64,000 bases of DNA from Xestospongia muta (GCA_963693285.1 OY848920.1:2369135-2433134); one strand, 5' to 3'. Shown: positions 45,426-58,954, counted from the stretch's first letter. Notes: a model not told the origin generated them from the sequence alone. A program made the numbers and translations.

Positions 45426-46627
45426 GTGTATGTATTTAATAATTGTATTATTATATCAGACATTGATTCTTCCTAGTATTATAATTGAATTCACAGGTCC
45501 TGAGGTTCTAACAATTGAACCAGAAATAGAAGTTATTATTGATATTAATGAAGAAGTTATTGATATTAATGAAGAAGTTACTGATGTTAAGGAAGAAGTT
45601 GTTATTGATGTCAATGAAGTTGGTCCAATCAGTTTTAATAAAAAAAAATTCTAATATAAATATTCGTTTTTAGCCTGTTCTAGAAGTCATGATACATGTT
45701 GGAAGCTTAACTGGTCCATTTTTTATTGTTTCTTGGTCTGCTTTGGAAAGGAATAGTTATTTCTTTAAAAGTTTGATAAAATCAGGCCAAATCACAAAAG
45801 AAACACAGTCAGTAAATGTGGTTAATCAATAATTACTTTAAAATGTCAACTCTTTTGTTTTATTCAGGCACTATGTGATACTTGGTTTCTCAGAAGAAGT
45901 TATAAATAGTTATGTTAATTACATACAAACTGGAAATGTTCCTCAAGATGTAAATGAGGAAACTTTATTTGGTAAGTATACTAATAACATTTAGAGTAAT
46001 TTAGTACAATCATCTTATTAGGTCTTTATAATCTGGCTATACAATACCGAGAAATGGGTCTGATCCATTTTTTGATTTTAAAATTTGGAATGAAACCACA
46101 ATTGCCACCAGAGACACTGACTATCAAAAATGTGTGCTTTGTTTATCAAAATGCTTTAAAAGAAGGAAGAGATGTAAGCAGATTCTGAAGGATTCAATAT
46201 TAACTTTATTGTTGTCTCCTTACTTTAGGATATTTGTAAATTGTGCATTGATTTTATCCTGGAAAATTTATTCCCAGTAATCTTCGCATCAAATGAATTT
46301 CTTTATGAAATTGAATACAATTCCATGCGCCACATCATGCAAGACTTAGCTATGTACTATCAGCCTCTTCAGTTGCAACTTACTAATGCTCGTACAGGAG
46401 ATGGAAGTCAACAAGTTCTTACCTCTTATCCGCCTAGCCTAGTTCAGACCTCTTCTGAGGAAATTGGGATGGTAATGACTTCCTGTGGAGGTGGTGATGT
46501 CACTTCGCTTGTTAATTTTAATACTCAACTGGAGACTAAAATAGAGATGGAGGTCAAGGCTGTAGCCACTACTCCAACGTGCATTATTCTCCTTCCACCA
46601 TGCATACAACAACACTTCATCATGTGA
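43962..46627 (+). CDS. RCC1-repeat and BTB-domain protein, tandem copy 1
   Basis: Twelve exons join in phase: 43962-44190, 44249-44554, 44600-44670, 44724-44825, 44876-45009, 45072-45132, 45203-45326, 45497-45618, 45674-45807, 45868-45971, 46022-46173 and 46229-46627, giving about 645 residues. The first half holds RCC1-type repeats (YGIGTNGDHGPLGLGTPESF, YAWGDNSDGQLGTGD, YGWGRNDECQLGIN, VYVWGKTRFGKVS). The second half has a BTB domain (FFIVSWSALERNSYFFKSLI, HYVILGFSEEVI, LYNLAIQYREM) and a conserved tail. The order matches RCBTB-type proteins, which can act as cullin-3 adaptors; that role is inferred. Exon 8 encodes an acidic linker 28 residues longer than in the other copies, built from DINEEV repeats. 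Intron 7 has a long AT/GTAT microsatellite. Confidence 0.88.
45350..45426. repeat. (AT)n(GTAT)n microsatellite in intron 7
   Basis: A dinucleotide then tetranucleotide tract in the intron before the acidic linker exon. Confidence 0.95.
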
Positions 46628-46645
46628 GCAGTAATGATCTTTAAA

Positions 46646-46651
46646 AATAAA
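46646..46651 (+). terminator. Polyadenylation signal AATAAA
   Basis: AATAAA about 20 bp after the stop of RCC1-BTB gene 1. Confidence 0.45.
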
Positions 46652-48045
46652 CAAAATTAACTTTTGTCATATTGTATTAATGATAGAGCTTTTGTTCATT
46701 TCTGCTCATGAATTATCATTTTCATATTTACATAATTGACAAATCAAATCCCCCTTTAATAATTTTCGTGATTTTATTAACTTTAATAAAAGAGTGTTTA
46801 ATTCCAATACTATAAAGCAAAGTATTATCTATTTGTAGAATGTTAAATGACCAGTATACTACTGGTAAAGCAGATTTGAATTATATTTGAAATAGAACTA
46901 TGAAAGGAATCAATTTCGTTGATTATCATTTGTATGGTATGACATATTTTACAGATTAATTCCCCCTTTAATAATTTGCTCAACTTTAATAAGAGTGTTA
47001 CATACATAATCAATATTACTTACACAATTTTTATCAATTTTTACTTAATGCATGTGGATACATTATTGCATCAAGCTCATAGCATTGCTATCCCTACTAT
47101 CTTGCTTGCATTCTTTGTTTTGGACTGATATTACCCATCACAACAATAAGTTAATTACATTCATTTAATTGTTTCATATATACAAATTAGAATTTCTTTG
47201 TTCATATTATTAGCGCTACAAGTATAATATATATATGATATGAAGTGCTAATGATACTGTCATCTAATAATAATATGTCATATAATTTAAGATTACATGT
47301 GTATGATAGTAGTAATATCATCTTCAAAATTATCAATTAATAGAAACTCTAAGTGTTATGTGTTTAATGTGTTCAATCAGTGAAGGTAGGGCAGCTGTTA
47401 ACATTGTTAAGAATGTCTTGCCTTGTCTTGGTGACACTACCTATCAACAGTGCAAATAAGGATGTCTATTTGTCACCTCTGATAGCGTGATATACAATAC
47501 TAACACTAATATTTAATGTATGACAAAACATAGAATCATAGAATCTTGTATGACAGTATATAATAGTGTTTAGAGGGATAATATATATACACAGTGGTTG
47601 TTTTTCTGAGTGAATGTATTCTAAAACTAAGAGTTTATATACAGACTCCTCCTAAGTTGAAAATTAATGTATCTGGCCCTAAAACGCTAACAAGAAGTCA
47701 ATGTTAATAAAAATAACACCATACATGTAAACTTAGCGTGTCAATCTTTAGCATAATTAAAGACGACCTGGAACAAAATAACTGCTGCTTGTGTTCTCTA
47801 TTTAGATTACTAATTCACGTTACTATTGATTACATATATCTTGTACAGACTAAGAGATCAAATCTCCTTTGTCATGAAATCCAGTTTATCACTGTGTGAG
47901 GCAAACCCTACATATTGACATGTCGCTAGTTTTATCATTTATATATTCTAAAGATGAATGATTTTATATGTGGATGGACGTATACGTGGATATAAGGATG
48001 GATGACAAAACAGGTATATAAATCATTAGATTGATAATATGTATG
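46652..48045. other. Intergenic after RCC1-BTB gene 1
   Basis: The first 250 bp match the 3' flanks of copies 2 and 3. A part near 47070-47480 resembles 41880-42290, so a larger flank is duplicated. No gene is seen. Confidence 0.5.
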
Positions 48046-48049
48046 TATG

Positions 48050-49160
48050 TGTCATTTTAACTGAAGTCTTTGTTACTATAGTTACATCAATGCAATCTAA
48101 TTCCAATACTGAGTTACCACAAAGCCAAAACTAGTCTAACAAATATACATAAACCCAATTAGAAGCCAAAAAGCAACCTTTGTAGGTCATTGCAAAATAT
48201 CTGAAACCATAGATACTATTTCAATGGAATCAGCTGTGTTAGTTCAATTGAATCAGTAATGCTCATGGCTTCAAGTGAAGCCATGCATGATGAGCAAATG
48301 GGTATTTTTTGTATTTCAGTTGGCTAATACATATTGAATTAGAATAATATAGTTGAATGGGAACTAAGTATTGGCCTTGTATAAATTAAGTAAATCATAC
48401 TGATGAAAATATAATAATTAAGACCTCAATAGAAATGACAAAATGTTTGAAGTACTTGTTTTTATACTATGTCCATATCTGTAGCTAGAATTCAAAGGGT
48501 TTAATAGTTTTAAAGTGTTTCAACATAGATACTGAACATTGATTCTCAACATCCTAACTAAACATCAACAAAGATAAATCATTACATGCGTAATGAGTAA
48601 TGATAAACTTTAAATTTATTATTTTGGCATTTGATGCTCAATATTGAAATTTTGTCATGTTGAACCACAGCTATAGACATAGATATGATATAAATACATA
48701 TACTTTAAAAACATTTTGTCATTTCAAATTTTGTTATTGTAATTTCATCAATGTAAACCTAATATTAACTGACACAGCCAAAACTTAGTCTAACTCAATA
48801 AATACATAGCAAACTAGAAGCCAAAAAGAAATCCTTGTAGTTACCCAGTAATTGAGGCCATAGATACCACTTCAATGGAATTGGTGTTAATTCAGTTAGA
48901 TCAGTAACTGCTCGTGGCTTCAAGTGAAGCCATGAATGATGAGGAAATGATTTTGTTTTGTATTTTAGTTGGCTTATGTATATTCAATTAGGTGCATGGT
49001 CAGCTAGTGGGAACTCATTATTGGGCTTATATCGTATTAATTTAACTATAATATTGATGAAACTATAATAATAATAAGGACCATGATAGGAATGACATAA
49101 CTTTTTAGTACATGTTTTTATACAATGTCCATATCTATAGTTGAAATAATAGAATATTTT
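48050..49160. repeat. Two tandem units of a dispersed repeat
   Basis: 48050-48530 and 48710-49160 share GAGTTACCACAAAGCC or a close form, AGAAGCCAAAAAG, the palindrome TGGCTTCAAGTGAAGCCA, and a tail with TTTTTATACTATGTCCATAT. They are about 660 bp apart and non-coding. Confidence 0.7.
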
Positions 49161-49724
49161 GCTAAACACTTAAGACCATATCCTGGCTATGTATGTGCCT
49201 ATACTGATATATTAAACGGTATATATTATATTTACTGAATGTATTATTATCGTCATTGTTTGAGTATGCTAGTTGATATAAGAAATTAAAAAAGAGCTAA
49301 AAAGACAAAAAAATTGTGGCTATATAGGGACTTTGCATCAAAATCATCATATGATGTTTATAATGTATACATTTTATTGTATGAAGGCTGAGTAACCATA
49401 TTTAGTAAACCATCACTACTTCCTTCTTATATGGTCAAACTATTTTGTAATTGGATTACATTAAATAAATAACCCAAGAGAGTCCATATGTCTATTAAAA
49501 TAATTGATTTACTTTATTATGTGAAGTGTATATATATATAGTGAGTGATATTATGTCATGGATATTAGAGGCTAATTGAAACGATTTGACTTAGTAATTT
49601 AATTTTGAATAGATCAAATGATGTACAATTATTACAAAGATAAAAGGTATTAAGATTGATGTACACAAATATTTGAATGGATCTATCTAAATAGATGAAT
49701 ATAAACTATAATAATAGAATTTTC

Positions 49725-49980
49725 TCATTTCAACCAAAGTCTTTGTCACCTTAGTTTCATGAATACAATGTAAGCCAAATATTGAGTTAATTAATACAAA
49801 GCCAAGAGATTGTTTAACTCGGTTTGTATAAATCTAAGTAAGGGAAAACAAGACAATTGAAATTTAATAATTGAAACCATTTCGATACTATTGTATTTAA
49901 ACTAACCAGGTAGTTCAGCTGAAATAGTATGCACTATTGGGATTATTAGAAACATGATTAAGAGATCACTTTTTGACTTC
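49725..49980. repeat. Dispersed repeat, further copy
   Basis: A diverged copy of the 22165-22400 and 48-kb repeat (AACCAAAGTCTTTGTCACC, ACAAAGCCAAGA). Confidence 0.55.
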
Positions 49981-50040
49981 TAATTGATGTCTAGACAATT
50001 ATATAGTTTGTTATATAAACAAAAAGTAGATTTTAAGTTG

Positions 50041-50084
50041 ATCTCTCTCTCACTCTCTCTCTCTCTCTCTTTCTCCTTTCTCAC
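50041..50084. repeat. (CT)n microsatellite
   Basis: A pyrimidine tract of CT units between two AT-rich stretches. Confidence 0.9.
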
Positions 50085-50359
50085 TAGACTAGTACCAATG
50101 ACTCTATTATTACTATAGTACTTTTATATAAATATTAGCAAAGATTATAGTGCCATCACAACATAGTAAAAGAAACCAATGAGTGACATGAAAGTCAAAT
50201 AAAATAATTTTATGTTAAAATAACTCCCTGCTATATATTATAGCAACCACTATTGTGTCTGGTGAAGACATATACATGCAATAACAAAGTTAGAATCCAT
50301 AAGATGTCTGCTAGTAGGTGTATAATAAGCAATTAGTTCAAGTCAACAGACAATGTTTA

Positions 50360-50421
50360 CAAATTATCGTTTCCTTATACCTATAATTATGTAATCGTTA
50401 GTATAAGGAAATGATAATTTG
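50360..50421. repeat. Short hairpin, 21-bp arms
   Basis: 50360-50380 is inverted at 50401-50421 with one mismatch. This is a small foldback element. Confidence 0.75.
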
Positions 50422-51640
50422 TCATTATGTATCTCTAAACATGACCACATAGAAATGAAAAATTATTGAGTGACATAACTAAATAACAGATTGCCATAAT
50501 TTGAAACACAGCTATTATTAGCTGTCTATAACAGATATCTGATCAATTACTAGTACATGCATCCGTAGTACATTGTAACTACAATTATATGGATGATATG
50601 AGTGTATCAAAAGTCTATGCAAACCTATAGCAAATCTATATAATTATAAAACATACTCAATGAATTAATATCCTGTTTATTTATTATACCTGTTTCCTAG
50701 TCTTTCAACTTATGCATCACCACATAAAGAACCTAGTCAGTGTCATACTCTATTGTGAAAGTCATGTGACAATTTTATATGTTAAAATGATATGTCACTT
50801 CAGTAGCAAATTATTAGCTGACGGTAATTACCTTACAAGTGTATGGCTTCTAAAAGTGCCATACAGCAGCTAAAGTGTCTTAACTATCAATAGTAAATTC
50901 TTTTAACCGATGTAAAAAGCAAATCTATATGTGCATAATGGATATAATTATCTTTTCTAAAAAAATCACGGGATGTAGGGATACCGGTACAAACATTTTT
51001 TTATAAAAGATTACAGTAAGAGTGGGAATAAAATATCCAAATAGTAGCTATACAGTAGAGTCTCATTAAATATAAGTATTAAGTTATATAGCAATGTTTT
51101 TGCCATTTCCTTTTAATGTATATATGCATATTTATATGTAAGTAATAACAAAAATAACTAAACTAACCAGCTATATGTTTTCAGTAACAGCTTCCGCTTT
51201 TTCTTAGAAATCAATGTAAGGTATGACATGTCGGGAAAGTTATCCACTACATAGAAGGGAAGAAGTATGAGAAAGCACTGAATCAGAGCTGTACGGAAGT
51301 CGAGAACTTCGGCTTCCTTAGAGCAGGGCCTCATGCATGGTAGATCTGAATGATAATTAAGAATACGTAAATAAAATGGCTACTATGAAACACCTCGTTG
51401 TCAAAGACTCAAAGTGCTTGGAATGAGAAAAATTCTTCAAGTAAAATGAAAAATATTTGTGTGAAATTATTTTTAAAAGCCTACTTTTAGTAGTCATCAT
51501 GATGTAAGGAGAGTAAAAGTAAAAAACGAAAAAGAAAGTATGACAGGAAGTGGTATATCCTGCCTTATAATAGAATATATACGGTTTCTTAAGTGTATAT
51601 TTAACTATAATATATTTCGCCATATACACGTATGCCTTCC
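50422..51640. other. Intergenic upstream of RCC1-BTB gene 2
   Basis: No gene. From about 51150 it is homologous to the upstream DNA of copy 1, including the block ATAATAGAATATATACGGTT near 51566. Confidence 0.5.
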
Positions 51641-51680
51641 TGTCATTGCAGTTCTAGTGCTGCAAGACGTTATATAAGTA
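51625..51680 (+). promoter_or_regulatory. Core promoter with TATA box, RCC1-BTB gene 2
   Basis: TATATAAG starts at 51671, 76 bp before the ATG, in the same context as copy 1 (GCTGCAAGACGTTATATAAG). The CCTTCCTGTCA block is conserved upstream. Confidence 0.7.
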
Positions 51681-51746
51681 GCTGTATGTTGCAAGCGATG
51701 ATCATTCCTGCCTCGCTACCTACAGGAAGCTGTCTTTTTTTTTAAA

Positions 51747-53133
51747 ATGGCTTGTGATTCTTTGTGTGTGTGGCCTATTCTTAGTGCCATTGATAGAGAA
51801 TTAGTAAAAAAAGCTAAATATTTTGCTATTCTTGATGATGGATCAAATGCCATTTTAATCACACATGACAAGGAAGCCTATGGTATTGGAGTAAATGGAG
51901 ATCATGGACCTCTAGGCCTTGGGACTCCTGAGTCTTTTTTCTATGCTGCCAAGATTAAAATCTTCTCTGGTGAAGGTACCTACAAAACATGTAGATTTCT
52001 ATATAATATATTTTTAATACAATTTTAATTTCAGAGATTATTTCGCTTGTGGGAGCTAACAATGGCCACATTGTTGCTCTAACCAAAGATTCCAAAATAT
52101 ATGCCTGGGGCAATAACCAATACAAAATCATTGAAGATTCATCCAATGAATATATTTATGTACCTCAACATATACCAATTGATGGGAAAGTTAGAAAGGT
52201 TGCTGTTGGAGGTCGTCACAATTTGGCCATCACTTTTGATTATAAAGTTTATGCTTGGGGAGACAATAGTGATGGACAGCTTGGAACTGGTGATTTTGTA
52301 AGCACCAGTAAGCCGATACGATCAGGAGTTGGAGAAATGGGTAAAAAATGTTCAAAATAAAATGTGTTTTTTATCTGTCTTACAGAAGAAGCTGTTGCTG
52401 TTATTGATATTGCTTGTGGTTTTGTCAACTCTTATTACATCACTAGTAAATATAAAGTTAGTCAGTCTAACATATACATCTAAAATAGTTATGCTTTGTT
52501 ATATTATAGCTTTATAGTGCTGGTGCAGGCTATTATGGAGCTCTTGGAACAGGTAGTACTCATCCTTCATCAGATACTGTTGGAGTTGCCACAGATGAGT
52601 TTTACAAGAAGGTAAATTGGAGACACCATCATAATATATTGCTCTTAATTCCTTTATACAGGTTGTTGCAGGATGTTATACTGTATATGCAATTACAAAA
52701 GATGACAATACTCTGTATGGATGGGGTCGCAATGATGAATGTCAACTTGGTATTAATAGTACCAACGATGAACTTACTCCAATCAAAATAGGAGTGTGAG
52801 TTTTTTCATTCAAGTTGTAAATTATTTAAGAATGTATAAAATGCTCTTTTACAGATTTCAAGATGTTGGTGCTCATTTCGATTGTGATATGGCTGCTGGT
52901 CTTGTTAGTGGAACTGTAAGTCTGTATTATAGCTATAACTAATTCCATGTTGATAATTTGCCTCAACTGTTTTATAAGTTGAATTATTTATATAGGTTTA
53001 TGTGTGGGGAAAAACTCGTTTTGGAAAAGTTAGTACACCAAAGAAAACTCCTGTTGAGGTTCTTGATGATGCATTTATTATTTATATTACCAGCCGGACT
53101 TTTCGTTTGCACATTGTGGGTATGTCAAACTAT

Positions 53134-53225
<92 letters not shown>

Positions 53226-54283
53226 TATACAAGCTGTTATAATTAAATTAACAGGTCATGAAGAAGTTATTATCGAACCTGAAAATAAAAAAGTTAGATG
53301 AATCAGTTTAACAAGTCAATATCAATGTAAATTTTCCCTTTCAGCCTATTCTAGAAATCATGATACATGTTGGAAGCTTCACTGGACCATTTTTTATTGT
53401 TTCTTGGTCTGATTTGGAAAGGAATAGTTATTTCTTTAAAAGTTTGATAAAATCAGGCCAAATCACAAAAGAAACACAGTTAGTAATTGATTGTTAATCA
53501 ATAATTATCTTTTGCTTTATTCAGGCACTATGTGATACTTGGTTTCTCAGAAGAGGTTATAAATTGTTATGTTTATTATATACGAACTGGAAATCTTCCT
53601 CAAGACGTAACTGAGGAAATTTTATTTGGTAAATATATTAATAACATTTAAAGTAATTTAGTACAATCATCTTATTAGGTCTTTATAATCTGGCTGTACA
53701 ATACCGAGAAATGGGTCTGATCCATTTTTTGATTGTAAAATTTGGAATGAAACCACCATTGCCACCAGAGACACTGACTATCAAAAATGTGTGTTATGTT
53801 TATCAAAATGCTTTAAAAGAAGGAAGAGATGTAAGCAGATTCTGAAGGATTCAATATTAACTTTATTGTTGTTCCTTACTTTAGGACATTCGTAAATTGT
53901 GTATTGATTTTATCCTGGAGAACTTATTCCCAGTAATCTTCATATCAAATGAATTTCTTTATGAAATTGAATGCAATTCCATGCGCCACATCATGCAAGA
54001 CTTAGCTATGTACTATCAACCTCTTCAGTTACAACTTACTAATGCTCGTACAGGAGATGGAAGTCAACAAGTTCTTACCTCTTATCCACCTAGCCTAGTT
54101 CAGACCTCTTCTGAGGAAATTGGGATGGTAATGACTTCCTGTGGAGGTGGTGATGTCACTTCGCTTGTTAATTTTAACACTCAACTGGAGACTAAAATAG
54201 AGATGGAGGTCAAGGCTGTACCCACTACTCCAACGTGCATTACTCTCCTTCCACCGCGCATACAACATTACTCCATTTTGTGA
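51747..54283 (+). CDS. RCC1-repeat and BTB-domain protein, tandem copy 2
   Basis: Twelve exons as in copy 1; exons 1 (51747-51975) and 2 (52035-52340) have the same lengths and all splice positions correspond. The expected product is about 617 residues. RCC1 repeats (YGIGVNGDHGPLGLGTPES, YAWGDNSDGQLGTGD) and the BTB domain (FFIVSWSDLERNSYFFKSLI, HYVILGFSEEVINCYVYYI) are intact. Exon 8 (53255-53292) encodes only 13 residues (HEEVIIEPENKK), against 41 in copy 1. The BTB part is closer to copy 3 than to copy 1. Intron 7 carries a long AT/GTAT tract. Confidence 0.87.
53136..53226. repeat. (AT)n(GTAT)n microsatellite in intron 7
   Basis: Same position as in copy 1; the tract length differs. Confidence 0.95.
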
Positions 54284-54985
54284 GCAGTAATGATTTTTGA
54301 AAAGGAAAAAAATTAACTTTTGTCACATTGTATAAATGGTAGAGCTGTTGTTCATTTCTGCTAATGAATTATCATTTGTGTAGTGTGACATATTTACATA
54401 ATTTAAATATCAATTCCCTCTTTAATAATTTTTCTGAACTTTAATAAAAGAGTGTTTAATTCAATATTATAGTAAAATATTATATAAATCTATTTGAAGA
54501 ATGTTAAATGACAAGTATACTACTGGTAAAGCATACTTGACATTTTATTATATAAAACTGTGAAATTAAATTTGATAAAGAACTATGAAATGAGTCAATT
54601 GTTTGGTGAATAAATCATTTAATTATTATTTGCATAAAATATAAAATAAGTCAATATTTATTATAGTGGTTAATGTGTGCTTATGGATAAACTTATCAGG
54701 CTAATATTCACACAATTATAAGTATTAGCTTCCATAGTATAGCATTTTAAGATATTCCTCGCTGATGATACTACAGCTATTCTAAATAGCTACATAATAT
54801 TTTTTATTTTCATGATACTAACTATTTTGTTTAAATAATTATGACATAATAACAGTTCTTAATATGTGAATTTCTCCATTATCAGTTGCTTAGAAAAATT
54901 TTTTTAGAATCTCACAGTAGTATATTAGACAGTGTTTTTTAAATATAATGACATGAAACCAATTGATTTTTTGACATATCATTAA
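54284..54985. other. Intergenic after RCC1-BTB gene 2
   Basis: The first 270 bp match the 3' flanks of copies 1 and 3. The rest is AT-rich with no gene seen. Confidence 0.5.
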
Positions 54986-54989
54986 TGCA

Positions 54990-55989
54990 TTGAAAAAAAG
55001 TACCTTTGGAGAAACAACTGTTGCTAACAACAACGAGATGTATTTAAATGAATTACCTCACAGTACTACATGTGACAACACCATATATTATTTCTTTATA
55101 ATTAGAGGATGCTACTGGTATTTGCTGTTATATAATTTGTGCTGCCCTATTCATTGTAATTATAGTTCTTGGTAAGTGATATATCTTTCTGGTAATCTTT
55201 TATTGAAATGATATATACGCTGTTGTATAAATGATAAATGTATTTTAATCTTCTTATGCTAAGATCTGTTTATTATAACAAGTGCACTATTGAAAATAAG
55301 ATACCAATATTTCTCATTTGTTTTTGCTGTGTTATTCTCCTACAAACAACTTTTGGTGTTACTAGACCTATTATTGATGCAAAGCAAAGATAATACTACA
55401 AGAACTGACATAGTTATATCCCTTCTAAGTTAAAATTTGTTACTCTTTCCTTTAACATTTTATGGTATTCAACTTTTGAAAGATGACCATGATCAATTAC
55501 TTTTACTTGTTACTAGTTTTTTTCTCTTCTATCTAGTGGATATTCTGGCTCTTCATACCTCTTATACAGGTAACACAGTATAGAGTTTATTTTTATTATA
55601 TTTATGTATCAATTTAAAACCTTTCCATTATTATTTATTTTTGCTCGAGTAAGTCATTTTGGAAGCCAGATAAGGAAGACTGCTCTTGAGATTCGAGTTT
55701 GCCCTTTTCAATATCAAGGCACACCACAACTACATTTAAACTCCTTTGTGACCTATTGTAGCAATGTAGAATTGAAGGTATGTTATATTTCTCATGGTTA
55801 ATTAATTTATCTAAATATACTTTCCCGTTACTGAATGCCTTCAAGTAAAATGTGAATGGATAAATGTACACATTGACATAAGAATAATATGATTGCTAAG
55901 TATATTCAGTCTTCACCTGATCATTATAAAAATATGTTCTCTCTTTTATTAGGCCAAGCTTTCAGTGTGCCTATATCACCATCATTAGT
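54990..55989 (+). CDS. Possible small multi-exon membrane protein, unrecognised
   Basis: Several short exons with good splice signals can be proposed. A first part is around 54990-55060 (KKSTFGETTVANNNEM). Next come 55107-55171 (EDATGICCYIICAALFIVII, a membrane segment), about 55264-55390 (IPIFLICFCCVILLQTTFGV, second membrane segment), about 55481-55568 (LLLLVTSFFLFYLVDILAL, third), 55640-55776 (soluble, ARVSHFGSQIRKTALEIRVC), and from 55953, where one frame stops after CLYHHH and another gives a further hydrophobic stretch (VVGGAFILGFAFSLLLG). Phases were not fully reconciled. I do not recognise the family. It lies between two RCC1-BTB copies and has no counterpart near the other copy. Confidence 0.4.
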
Positions 55990-56119
55990 TGTGGGTGGAG
56001 CATTTATTCTTGGCTTTGCTTTCTCTCTTCTCCTGGGCAAATATTTAATTGCAATTTTTTTAAATTTTTTGTTATTATTTGATATATATTGTTTATTTAA
56101 TAGGACATCATATCATTGA

Positions 56120-57300
56120 CTGTCCAGTATCGCATTTTATTTTGTTTATTCATTTCTATTTTATTATGTACATGTCAAGTAGAGACCTAGTTGTGTAATT
56201 TTGATTTTTGACTGTAAAGAGAATATATATATATACAACAACTATTTTTTACTTGGCTGATCTTGTGGCTCATAATTATTTTAAATTATTTAAACATAGC
56301 ATTGATTATATAATACATGCATGAATTGACAGCTAGTCAAAATATTATTTTTATTAAAAAAGACTGGACAAAGTGGAGGGGACAATTGTGAAATACTTAA
56401 TTAAACCATCTGTATTGTTGTGATAGCTGTGAACACTATACAACAATTTATATACATGCATTGTATGAAATCAAACAATAATTAAATGACAAATTTGATA
56501 AACCCAATTTAATTTTGAACTTGACATCAAGGCAGTCATTAAATTTAAAATAATTGCTGTGCATGTGTATTTGTCCATTGACAGTGTCATATAAATGTAC
56601 TTTAGTGACTATAATATCAATGATTTACATAATTCTTACATACAAACTTAGACAACCAATGCAAGTCAGGTACTTAACATGTATAAGATATTAATACTGA
56701 AGGAGTATGGATTTTAAAGTATCACGTTGTTGTGACTGTTATGACAGTTTGACTGAGTTAATATTATGGTAGTCATGTGATGAATCCTCACACCCAACAA
56801 TAGACTGCTTTGATTATTATACTGATCAATGAATAATTAATATATGGTAGATTAACAACAACTTAACTTAAATTAAAATTACAAATTTGATTGATAACGT
56901 AATTAATTATGTCAGTCATGTATCAATCAAGATTGAGGGCTGGTTTAATTGTCTCTGAGTTTGAGAGCTGTGTGTGATTCCCTATGTTAAGGACCATCAA
57001 ATGGGATTTAATATTTATGCACATTATTGGAGTAGACCATTTTAAAGCTGGCACGACATAGAGTATAATTACTTAATATAATCTTAACACATCAAAGGTA
57101 CTAGATGTGTAAGAACATTAATATATATATTTTGCTTACATATTTACATAATTTATATTGTACTGAAAAAACTAGTCTTGTCTTCTATTGGTAAAGGTCA
57201 AGTAAGTGTAGACAGATGCTGACTGTGTATATATCTTATATATTTGTATATTCATATATCCATATGTCACAGGAAATACATGCACCAATAAAAATTAATA
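56120..57300. other. Intergenic, AT-rich
   Basis: No gene is seen. Around 56350-56600 there is a segment related to 63280-63530 (GTTGTGATAGCTGTGAACAC). Confidence 0.5.
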
Positions 57301-57479
57301 TATTATTTAGGTTTTATAATATTTAGCGTCAAGGGTGTGGCAAATAGATTTAAGGTGAGTTGCAAGTTTTATGTCTTTCATAAATTTTGCCATTCAATAG
57401 CTAAGATTTTTTTAAACTAGAACAAACTATATGAAACTAAGTAGTTAAAATGTGCTTGTAATGGGATCCAAATCTGATA

Positions 57480-58930
57480 ATAACCTCATCATGTACAACA
57501 TCAATAAATTTCCATGTCTTACGTAGTTTTAGGTGGCTATGATAGTGTTGACAACTGTATACGCCCTTAGAGAAAACTACATAGATAAGACATACTTGTA
57601 GGGGGAGGGAGAGCTTGAAAGAGCACTGATAACTAGTATATGGAATATGCCCACTCTCTCCTTGAAATATTTTATGTCAGGATTATAAGTCAAGTAATAT
57701 AACTGTACAGTGATGTAGGAAATTCAGCAAAAAAAAAAAACTGGTGGAGTTATCATATGTCTGATAATAAGTAATCTGATCATGTGCAATATCAACTGTT
57801 ACAACTGTGATGTAGGAAATTAGACTAAGAAAACTGTCATATGTCTGATCTAGTTATATAAAATATCCTCATGCAAGGTGACAGTCTAAGTAAACTCATA
57901 GTAATATTGTGTCTTGTGAATGTTGAAAACACGACATTCGAAACTGCTAAATTAAAAATACACTAATGTGGTTAACTTTGCTGCAGTGCACTGTGTAGAT
58001 CTATACTGTAGAGTGCATGTACATGTAAAGCTCCTCAAGTGAGAACAATACATATACCATCGAATATAGACAAGAGATATCTCACGTGAAGCGCAAGATG
58101 ATTATTGATGACTCAACATTTCTCTTCAATCAAAGGGAAAAAGAAGGTTTGAGGTTTACTGGGTATTTTGTACTCTAGTTGACAAAAGGTCCACTACTTT
58201 CCAAGATCTTAATAAAATTAGTGATTCTCCAATGACAGCTTTAGTGCTAATATTTTTAGATCACAGTCAATGTGCATGCGTATATGTCCATAGACTGTGT
58301 GAGAGTGATCATATGTCTGATAATAAGTAATCTTATCATGTACAACATCAACTGTTATAACTGTGATGTAGGAAATTTAACTAAGAAAACTGGAGAGTGC
58401 TCATATACCTGATCTGGTCATGCATATGGACATTCCTAACTTTATATATATAGTGCTTTGTACTGCATAGATATAATTGTAGTTCAGTAATACAAATATT
58501 GTGTTCATGAGGTTGAGTTAAATTTCTTTTAATTTCTTATATCTTTATTCATACATACATGACTATTGTAGTATTAATGTGACTAAAATACAATATTGAT
58601 AACTGGACACACCTTTGAAAAACTAAGTAGATAAACATGCTTGTAAGGAAATCTGGAGGAGGACCTCAAAGGAAAACTGATAACATGGAACATGCCCACA
58701 GTTTCTCATCATGTATATAATCAATGAATTTCCATGTCTTTTATAGTTTTGGGTGGTCATGATAGTGTTGGCAACTGGATATGTCATATAAGAAAAATTA
58801 CATAGATAAAATATGCTTGTGGGGGGGAGGGAGAGCTTGAGAGAGCACTGATAACAAGTATATCGAATATCCCCACACTGTCCTTGAAAGGTTTAAGTCA
58901 GGATTATATCAGATGTTACAATTGTATTGG
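57480..58930. repeat. Array of interspersed repeat modules, block 1
   Basis: Two modules recur. One contains TTTCCATGTCTT, GGTGGCTATGATAGTGTTGA and a GGGGGAGGGAGAGCTTGA core (57490-57640, 58710-58860). The other contains CTGTGATGTAGGAAATT and GAAAACTGGAGAGTG (about 57710-57850, 58350-58420). The sequence is non-coding. Confidence 0.75.
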
Positions 58931-58954
58931 CAATTAAACAAAAAAAAGGTTCTG

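Noticed and set aside
50041..50084. Polypyrimidine tract as a splice acceptor of a hidden gene
   Set aside because: It is a plain (CT)n microsatellite with no coding frame on either side.
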